This document shows positions 1 through 5,458 of a stretch of DNA of 7,944 nt, one piece after another. The stretch is from NCBI GenBank assembly GCA_964481395.1, contig CAYZYG010000164.1:1-7944 (forward strand), in the 5' to 3' direction. Both the position numbers and the translations under genes were made by a program. This DNA comes from JBFMFH01 sp964481395. GTDB lineage: Bacteria; Acidobacteriota; Vicinamibacteria; Vicinamibacterales; JAKQTR01. Position 1 is the stretch's first letter, and the number at the start of each line of letters is the position of its first letter. The notes under the pieces were generated by a model, which was given only the letters and a program-made list of their open reading frames with translations, made no database searches and was not told the DNA's origin.

Positions 1-2
1 TG

Positions 3-917
3 GCCGTTGGCTTCACCGACCACCGCGTGCGCCGTTTTGCGGATTACGTCGTGACGACGTACGTGCCGGCGGTGGTCGATGGCACAGCCGACGCGCCAGG
101 GCGGTATCGGGTGCTTGCCCCGTTTGCGATTGACGCAGTACAGGCGATCACCGGGGCGCCGGACCTGATTGTCTTCCTCGCCCTGCGGCTGCTGCTGATC
201 TACGGATCCCTGGTGGCCACGCACGTGTATCTGCGCCGGTGGTACGCGCCGGGCACGAGTGTCGCGGGCACGTCGCTGCTGGCGGCCCTCCTGCCGCTGA
301 CGTTCACGAACTCGTGGGCGCATCCCGACGCGATGGTGGAGCTCCTCCTGTTCACCGCCGGCTGCTGGGCGATTGTCGCGGGGCGCGACGGGTGGTTCGC
401 TGGGTGGCTCGCGCTGGCCGCCCTGAACCGCGAAACCTCGGCCTTCCTCCTCGTCCTGTGGGCCTGGCACCGGCTGGCTTCCGACCGATCGACGGCCATG
501 TTCTGGAGAGTCTCGGCCTTCGGTGTCGCCTGGTTCGCGATGTACGCCGGTTTGAGGTGGATGCGCGGTCTTGCCCACTACGAATACTGGATGCTCCCGG
601 CGAATATGGCCGCGCTCGTTCCGCTTCCGGCGAACTACGATCCGTACGTGCGCGTGAGCGGCTACATGTGGCTCGTGCTCTCGATTCCTCTCCTGGCGTT
701 CGGCGCAGCCGGGGCCAGGCGGGCGGGTTGGTCGTCCTACATGGGCAGGGCCTTCGGGGTAGCCTGCTTCCTGCTCGCCGTCGGCCTCACAATATCGTCC
801 GTCATCGAGTCCCGCATCTTCACGCCGCTGTTCCCGCTGCTGCTTCCTGGAGCGCTGGCAGGTCTCGGCTTCGGGGATGACCGGCTCGAAGGGACGCCGT
901 CCGCAAGATCGTCATGA
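3..917 (+). CDS. Polytopic membrane protein, GT-C-like, 5'-truncated by window edge
   Basis: The frame is open from the first complete codon (base 3) to TGA at 915-917, giving 304 visible residues. A GTG at 27 could be a start. However, the codons before it read AVGF-TDHR, like the end of a membrane helix, so the true start probably lies upstream of the window. About seven hydrophobic segments are visible, for example around residues 55-77, 89-101, 110-125, 130-153, 170-183, 220-235 and 249-290. Conserved-looking spots are RYRVLAP near 34-40, HPD at 107-109, NRET at 142-145 and ESR before the last helix. This layout is typical of uncharacterised inner-membrane proteins that sit beside GT-C glycosyltransferases; I cannot assign a substrate. 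The stop overlaps the next gene's ATG (ATGA, 914-917), so the two are probably cotranscribed and translationally coupled. The multi-pass membrane assignment is secure; the enzymatic role is inference. Confidence 0.75.
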   Translation, partial: AVGFTDHRVRRFADYVVTTYVPAVVDGTADAPGRYRVLAPFAIDAVQAITGAPDLIVFLALRLLLIYGSLVATHVYLRRWYAPGTSVAGTSLLAALLPLTFTNSWAHPDAMVELLLFTAGCWAIVAGRDGWFAGWLALAALNRETSAFLLVLWAWHRLASDRSTAMFWRVSAFGVAWFAMYAGLRWMRGLAHYEYWMLPANMAALVPLPANYDPYVRVSGYMWLVLSIPLLAFGAAGARRAGWSSYMGRAFGVACFLLAVGLTISSVIESRIFTPLFPLLLPGALAGLGFGDDRLEGTPSARSS

Positions 918-2503
918 AGCACGCGGTATGGGTGCTGCTCGTCGCGCTGCTGCTGGTCAGGGTGCCGTCGATCGCGCAGCCGATGGGTCCCGATCAGGGT
1001 ATCTATGCGTACATCGGCACCGTCATTCTGGACGGCGGGCTGCCGTATCGCGATGCATGGGATCAGAAACCGCCGGGCCTGCATTTCGCCTACGCGGCGA
1101 TGTGGGCGCTCTGGTCAGACGAGCGGGTTGTCGCCTTCGCGGATCTCGCTGTGGCGGCCATCGCGGCGCTCCTGCTCATGCGGTTGGCGCCATGGTTCTC
1201 GTCATCACGAACCGCCGGGCCGCTCGCGGCAGGCCTCTTCCTGCTCCTCGGCAATCCCGCGTTTGCGCGGCTCGGAGGCGTTCGGATCCGCGCCCAGGCC
1301 GAGGTCTTCATCGCGGCGCTGGTCGCCGCCAGCGTGCTGTGTCTGCTCTACGCCGGTGCGGCGGGCGCGTCGAGCCGGCGCCGCGCCTGGCTGTTCGTGG
1401 GCGGCGGCGCGCTCGTCGGTACCGCCGCCCTGTTCAAGTACCCCGCCGCTCTCTACCTGCTCGCAGGCTGGACGGCGTACCTGATCCACGCGAAGACGAC
1501 CTGGGGATCACCGTCGCCGTTGCGCCGGCTAATCGCCCTCGCGATGCTCACCGGTACCGGGCTCGCGATTCCGGTGGTGCTGGTCCTCCTCGCGTTCGCC
1601 GCCGGAGGCGCGCTGCGCGATTTCTGGGACGCGACGGTCGTGTACAACCTCCGGTACTCAGGAGAAACTTACCCGGGGATCGCATCGTTTCTGACGTACC
1701 TCTTGTCGTTTCCCGTGCAGCACGCGCGAGTGGACGGCCTGTGGCTGCTGGGCGGCGCAGGCTCGCTGGTACTGCTGGTGCGAAGCGTCAAGGATCCGCG
1801 CGGCCTCACGCTCCTGGCGTGGACGGCGCTGTCGTGCGTCGCGATCGCCATCAATGGAAGCCGGGGTCTTCCGCAGTACTTCCTCCAGGCCCTGCCCGTG
1901 TTGGCGCTGACCGCGGCGGTCGCCGCGGAGGATCTGCGTTCCCGGGTCACCTGGCGCGTCTGGCTGCCGGCCGCCCTGCTGGCGGCCGTCGCCGTGGCCA
2001 GGGTCGTGTCCTTCCCGAAGGCCGTCGAGGCGACACTCTGGGACGCGTCCCGACTCACGGGCCGTATCGACGCCGCGACGTACCTCAACCGCTACGCCGG
2101 CCGCCCCGGCGACAAGTACTCGCCCCCGGACGTCGCGGAGTTGGGCCAGTGGCTCGGCAAGCGGACCGGTACGAATCAGCACGTCTACGTGTTTGGATTC
2201 TCGTCCGCCGCGTACGTCTACAGCCGGAGACCGAGCGCATCGAGGTTCTTCTGGAGCATGCCGCTCGTCGTCGGCTTCCAGCAGGACGCCGAGGGCTACG
2301 GCCCTGACGGACTGATCGAGGATCTCGAGACGACGCGTCCCGCCTTCATCGTTCTGCAGAAGGACGACGCCGGCGCGAACGAGATCGATTCGTTCGGGTG
2401 GTTCATGGCCCAGCCCCGTCTGACGGCGTGGCTGACTGGCGGTTACCGCAAAGTCGAAACCTGGGAGCGTTACGAGATCTGGGCAGCGGCCGCCGGAACG
2501 TGA
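914..2503 (+). CDS. GT-C fold membrane glycosyltransferase (PMT/ArnT-like, GT39/GT83-type)
   Basis: This 529-residue protein has an N-terminal helix (about 4-20) followed by a periplasmic loop with the features of PMT_2-type GT-C enzymes. These are an acidic GPDQG at 25-29, then PYRD at 44-47, D50 and KPPG at 52-55. A second loop carries RAQAEVF at 126-132, with E130 a candidate second acidic residue. Many helices follow to about residue 365, including FKYPAALYLLA near 174-184 and a YFLQALPVLAL stretch near 322-332. The C-terminal 150 residues are more soluble and contain VYVFGFSS...SRRPSASRFFW (424-447), a pattern common in this family. Enzymes of this family transfer a sugar from a polyprenyl-phosphate donor to lipid, glycan or protein on the outer face of the inner membrane. 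Donor and acceptor are unknown here. No good Shine-Dalgarno lies just before the ATG; the four-base overlap with the previous gene suggests coupling. Its 3' end overlaps the convergent gene by 34 bases. Confidence 0.85.
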   Translation: MKHAVWVLLVALLLVRVPSIAQPMGPDQGIYAYIGTVILDGGLPYRDAWDQKPPGLHFAYAAMWALWSDERVVAFADLAVAAIAALLLMRLAPWFSSSRTAGPLAAGLFLLLGNPAFARLGGVRIRAQAEVFIAALVAASVLCLLYAGAAGASSRRRAWLFVGGGALVGTAALFKYPAALYLLAGWTAYLIHAKTTWGSPSPLRRLIALAMLTGTGLAIPVVLVLLAFAAGGALRDFWDATVVYNLRYSGETYPGIASFLTYLLSFPVQHARVDGLWLLGGAGSLVLLVRSVKDPRGLTLLAWTALSCVAIAINGSRGLPQYFLQALPVLALTAAVAAEDLRSRVTWRVWLPAALLAAVAVARVVSFPKAVEATLWDASRLTGRIDAATYLNRYAGRPGDKYSPPDVAELGQWLGKRTGTNQHVYVFGFSSAAYVYSRRPSASRFFWSMPLVVGFQQDAEGYGPDGLIEDLETTRPAFIVLQKDDAGANEIDSFGWFMAQPRLTAWLTGGYRKVETWERYEIWAAAAGT

Positions 2504-4638
2504 CGCGCGCGCCCGGGCCCGCGGCCGACGAGCGACAAGGCAACCGCGCCGACGCCCACGACCAGCCACGCGAGGAACAGCCACCCCGCCCGGCTCGGGT
2601 ACTCCAGGTGCACCTGATAGGTGCCGTCCGCAGGAGTCAGGAACGCCAGCTGCCCGTTGTCGTTGAACAGCTCTACCGGAGTGCCGCCGGCGGACGCACG
2701 CCAGGCTGGGAAGTAGTTGGTGCGCACGACGACCACGGCGCCTCGCCTCACGTCCTCCAGGGCGATGGTCCCGCTTAGCCCGTCGTACGACACCAGCGTG
2801 CCGCGGCCCGATTCGACCACGACCTGCCGTGGATCGGCGTCGACGAGTTCGTACTCGCGCCACGGCCCCTGCTGCCACGTCAGGGAGAACAGCGCGCTGC
2901 CGTCGAGGTAGCGAGTCGACGGGTCGGACCAGACAAACAGGCGCGTCACGCCCCATCGGCGAAGCTCGCTGGCGAATGTGTCGGGCTGGGTGTCCGCGAT
3001 CGCCCTGCCCCGGTAGGCACCTCCCGCCAGCACGCGATCGCGGAACGTGCTGCGGTGGTAGCCGTCCTGGGCCTGGGCGAAGAAGCGCTTCCCGGTCGCA
3101 GCGGGTAGAAGACTCTCGTAGTGGCTGCTTACCAGAGGTCGCGCGCTGCGTTGCCCAGGTGTGGCGATCATGTTCCAGTGGGGGCTGTTCTCGATGAGCA
3201 CCATGTCGCCTGGCGCGTTGTGGATCCGATCGACGAGGGGACCGTTGAACGCCGAGACGCTTGTCTCGTGCCACACCGGCTCGAACGGTACCGCCACGAA
3301 GAAGCCCAGGACGAGTGTGGCGGCCACGGCCGCCGCTCTCGGCAGGCGGATGACGAACGCGGCCAGCGCCGGGGCCAGGAGCAGGGGGTACAGATACAGT
3401 TCGCGGGCGAGGATGATCCCGAGCTGGGGCGTGTTGAGGCGGAGCATGGCGACGGTTGCCAGCGTCGCCCACGCGTAGAATCCCGCCCGTGACCGGCACT
3501 TCACCGCGACGGCCACGACGGCCGCCAGCCAGACGTGCGCGGCCCCAACGTAGTCGTTGAACCAGCGCCAGGGCTGCACCAGGATTTCCGCCGCGTAGTA
3601 GACGTTGCGGCTGAAGCCTGCCCAATCGAATCCAGGCGGCGGCTCCCAGTACAGGTTGTTCGTTCTGAAGAACTCAGGATACCGGTACAGCTCCCACAGG
3701 AGGGGGGAACCGCCGACGAAGGCGATGCCGAGCGCCACCCCCGACCGCACGGCCGTCCGCCAGCTCCGGTAGAAGAGCGCTTCCAGACCGAGGAACACCG
3801 CGGTGTAGAGAAAGAACGCCGCGTGCGAGTACAGGATCAGGGTCAGAGCCCCCACCATGAGGGGGCCGCCCCACCGCCGACCGAGGTGTGCCGCGTGGCT
3901 GCCCGCGAGCGCGAGTCCGGCGAATCCGACACCGGCAACCGAGTTCGCCATGCCGCTGCGCATGATGGTGGCGAAGTAGCCCGCGGTCAGCAGGCAGGCC
4001 AGTCCCACGGCCAGGCTCGTCTCGCGCCGATTCCCTTGGAGCCGCATGTCGAGATAGATCCCAAGCGGCACGAGAAACGTGAACACCGCCAACAGCAGGT
4101 GAAACCCGATCTCCGGTCCGAACAGCCGGAAGGGCAGGTAGGCCGTGAGCGCCAGACTCTGGCTCAGGTCGGAGGAGGTGTGGTAGCCGCCGAGGAAGGC
4201 CCAGTTCCACCCGGCCACCGCACCGCGCGTCAGCAGGTCGACCCCGTTCGCGGTCAACTGCACCAGACCCGGCCAATCGTCGTAGAAGGGAACGTGCGTC
4301 CACGTCGATGGTGGGAATGCGGAGATGAACGCGGACGTGAGGAGCGCGATCCCGCCGGCCGCCACCAGTATCGGAAACCCGTTGCCGATGGGCCGGTCGC
4401 GCCACCGGCCGAACCACGCGGCTGCGGCCGCTGTGGCCGCGGCCAGAAACGCCAGGTACCAGGGGAATCGCCAGCCGTGAAGCGCTCCTGGCTCCTCGGC
4501 CCAGCGGCCCGTCGTGAGCAGGTTGACCCACGCGACCGCCAGGACCACGACCAGCGCCACGCGCAGCGGACGAGAGGAGGCCTCCGTGGAACGAGCCGGA
4601 TAGTCAGCCGTTGGCGTGTCAGTGCTCCGGTCCGACAT
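2470..4638 (-). CDS. YfhO-like polytopic membrane protein with C-terminal beta domain
   Basis: This is a 722-residue protein from ATG at 4638-4636 to TAA at 2472-2470. A polar 24-residue N-terminus precedes the first helix (about 25-42). The first large outer loop has an acidic DDW at 120-122 and GWNWAFLGGYH at 143-153, which resembles the acidic residues and the 'lWnp..fgG' stretch of YfhO-type GT-C proteins. Roughly ten more hydrophobic segments follow to about residue 470. After a soluble region, residues 608-682 form a likely beta domain with NYFPAWRA at 641-648, matching the 'YyPGWkA.vdG' signature near the C-terminus of YfhO proteins. A final helix lies at about 685-704 with a basic tail. 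In Firmicutes YfhO is linked to glycosylation of lipoteichoic acid; in a diderm the role is unknown. It begins 10 bases after the OmpH-like gene stop with only a weak ribosome binding site, so it is probably coupled to that gene. Confidence 0.8.
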   Translation of the reverse strand: MSDRSTDTPTADYPARSTEASSRPLRVALVVVLAVAWVNLLTTGRWAEEPGALHGWRFPWYLAFLAAATAAAAAWFGRWRDRPIGNGFPILVAAGGIALLTSAFISAFPPSTWTHVPFYDDWPGLVQLTANGVDLLTRGAVAGWNWAFLGGYHTSSDLSQSLALTAYLPFRLFGPEIGFHLLLAVFTFLVPLGIYLDMRLQGNRRETSLAVGLACLLTAGYFATIMRSGMANSVAGVGFAGLALAGSHAAHLGRRWGGPLMVGALTLILYSHAAFFLYTAVFLGLEALFYRSWRTAVRSGVALGIAFVGGSPLLWELYRYPEFFRTNNLYWEPPPGFDWAGFSRNVYYAAEILVQPWRWFNDYVGAAHVWLAAVVAVAVKCRSRAGFYAWATLATVAMLRLNTPQLGIILARELYLYPLLLAPALAAFVIRLPRAAAVAATLVLGFFVAVPFEPVWHETSVSAFNGPLVDRIHNAPGDMVLIENSPHWNMIATPGQRSARPLVSSHYESLLPAATGKRFFAQAQDGYHRSTFRDRVLAGGAYRGRAIADTQPDTFASELRRWGVTRLFVWSDPSTRYLDGSALFSLTWQQGPWREYELVDADPRQVVVESGRGTLVSYDGLSGTIALEDVRRGAVVVVRTNYFPAWRASAGGTPVELFNDNGQLAFLTPADGTYQVHLEYPSRAGWLFLAWLVVGVGAVALSLVGRGPGRARHVPAAAAQIS

Positions 4639-4648
4639 GACGACCGGA

Positions 4649-5191
4649 CTACTTGGCGGATTCGGTCTGCCGGATCGAGGCGATCACGTCGTTGGTCACA
4701 TCGACGGCGGGGCTGATCCACAGGACCGCGGGGTCGCTTCGATCGAGCACGATCTCGAGTCCGCGTCTGGCCGCGACCTTGGCGATGTGGTCGGCGACCA
4801 GAGGCCTGCTGCGTTCGGAGCGAGCCTTCAACTCGTCCTTAGTCGCCTGTTCCGCCTTCCAGAGTTCCTCCTGCCGCTGCCGGATCTCCGCGAGGATCTG
4901 TTCACGGACGTCGGCGGTCAGTGACTCCCCGCCGTCGATGATGCGCTTCTGAAGCGCCCTGATGGCTGACTGGATGGCGGCGAGTTCCATCGTGCGCCGC
5001 TTTTGATAGGCCTCGAGCGGCTCCGACGCCGCTGCGGCAGCTGCCTGTTCAACCGCCAGACGGTCCACGACGCCCACACGGGGAGCCTGAGGGGCGGCAT
5101 CGCGCTGTACGGCAGCGTCCTGAACGGCGGGAGCCGCCAGCGACATGCCGAGCCCCAGGATGAGCACGAATGGCCACACGCTGTGTCTCAA
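4649..5191 (-). CDS. OmpH/Skp-family periplasmic chaperone
   Basis: The frame runs to TAG at 4651-4649. I choose TTG at 5191-5189 as start (180 residues). It lies just behind GGAGGT and makes the protein begin with MRHSVWPFVLILG, a proper signal peptide with likely cleavage near residues 20-24 (SLAAPAVQ). GTG codons at 5203 and 5197 are alternatives, giving 184 or 182 residues. The mature part has the Skp layout: a first strand RVGVVD at 38-43, a long charged helical stretch (about 45-135) rich in E, Q, R and K suited to the tentacle coiled coil, and a closing sheet region with LEIVLDRSD, AVLWISP and DVTNDVIASI. Skp trimers hold unfolded outer-membrane proteins in the periplasm. The usual bamA or lpxD neighbours are absent; instead the gene is followed after 10 bases by a YfhO-like gene. 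Family assignment is strong; that it is a second, non-housekeeping copy is inference. Confidence 0.85.
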   Translation of the reverse strand: MRHSVWPFVLILGLGMSLAAPAVQDAAVQRDAAPQAPRVGVVDRLAVEQAAAAAASEPLEAYQKRRTMELAAIQSAIRALQKRIIDGGESLTADVREQILAEIRQRQEELWKAEQATKDELKARSERSRPLVADHIAKVAARRGLEIVLDRSDPAVLWISPAVDVTNDVIASIRQTESAK

Positions 5192-5195
5192 CTGC

Positions 5196-5201
5196 ACCTC
5201 C
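5196..5201 (-). promoter_or_regulatory. Ribosome binding site that decides the OmpH-like start
   Basis: Read on the minus strand the sequence is GGAGGT, then GCAG, then TTG. This near-perfect anti-16S match sits 4-5 bases before TTG at 5191, and overlaps the alternative GTG at 5197. The other upstream GTG (5203) has only GACGAA before it. This favours the TTG start. Confidence 0.7.
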
Positions 5202-5297
5202 ACTTCGTCGATGATACTACCGCCCTGTCCGCGCGCAGCGCCCGGGCCAGGGAACCCGCTTCGGCGAGCCGCGAAGCCAATCGCACGCGACGCCCTC

Positions 5298-5324
5298 TAT
5301 CGGTGCAGATCCGTGCAGCCGATA
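5298..5324. repeat. Bulged inverted repeat / hairpin in divergent intergenic region
   Basis: Left arm TATCGGTGCA (5298-5307) pairs with TGCA-G-CCGATA (5314-5324), giving ten base pairs with one bulged G at 5318 and a six-base loop GATCCG. It lies about 107 bases from the OmpH-like TTG and 135 bases from the propeller ATG. There is no T-run on either side, so it does not look like an intrinsic terminator. It could be an operator for a dimeric regulator or an RNA structure; function is not shown by sequence alone. Confidence 0.45.
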
Positions 5325-5403
5325 CGTCCCATACGGTGTGATGCGCGCGTTCCGCGCCGTGTCAAACGAGGTATCCGACGACACCTTTCTGCCCGCCATT
5401 TCG

Positions 5404-5412
5404 TGGCATACT
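5404..5412 (+). promoter_or_regulatory. Weak extended -10 candidate for the propeller gene
   Basis: TGG followed by CATACT gives an extended -10-like element (TGn plus four of six matches to TATAAT) in the AT-richer stretch before the gene. It would leave a leader of about 40 bases. No good -35 hexamer lies 16-18 bases upstream, so this is only a candidate. Confidence 0.25.
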
Positions 5413-5449
5413 GTTTGATTGGACCGTTCTATTCGCCTGCCGATAGATT

Positions 5450-5453
5450 GAGG
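5450..5453 (+). promoter_or_regulatory. Ribosome binding site of the propeller gene
   Basis: GAGG is followed by a five-base spacer (CAATC) and ATG at 5459. The spacing is good and the ATG opens directly into a signal peptide, so it supports this start. Confidence 0.65.
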
Positions 5454-5458
5454 CAATC

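Larger units (their letters stand above)
5192..5458. promoter_or_regulatory. Divergent intergenic region between OmpH-like gene and propeller gene
   Basis: This 267-base stretch separates two divergently read genes, so it should hold promoters for both. No convincing protein or tRNA is seen in it. On the minus side TAGTAT (5219-5214) is a weak -10 candidate just before the OmpH-like start, without a recognisable -35. On the plus side the last 60 bases are clearly more AT-rich than the rest of the window. Small inverted repeats occur at 5258-5277 (GCTTCG/CGAAGC, 8-base loop) and 5298-5324. The first is unremarkable in GC-rich DNA; the second is listed separately. Confidence 0.5.

Noticed and set aside
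877..2307. 476-codon plus-strand frame overlapping the glycosyltransferase gene
   Set aside because: It is a frame-shifted shadow dominated by Arg and Gly; the other frame carries the GT-C motifs and helices.
2504..2530. GC-rich palindromic stretch (CCCGGGCCC) near the convergent gene ends, as a bidirectional terminator
   Set aside because: It lies inside the YfhO-like coding region, has no T-run on either strand, and short GC palindromes are common in this DNA.
1658..3625. 655-codon open frame on the minus strand spanning the glycosyltransferase and the YfhO-like gene
   Set aside because: It is very rich in Arg, Gly and Pro with no domain or helix pattern, and overlaps two well-supported membrane protein genes. 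In GC-rich DNA such long shadow frames are expected.
3535..4716. 393-codon plus-strand open frame opposite the YfhO-like gene
   Set aside because: The product is a charged, low-complexity Arg/Glu/Gln/Pro-rich sequence with no recognisable fold, antisense to a convincing membrane protein.
5258..5277. Six-pair hairpin GCTTCG/CGAAGC in the intergenic region
   Set aside because: It is short with an eight-base loop, no T-run and no link to a start or promoter; expected by chance in GC-rich sequence.
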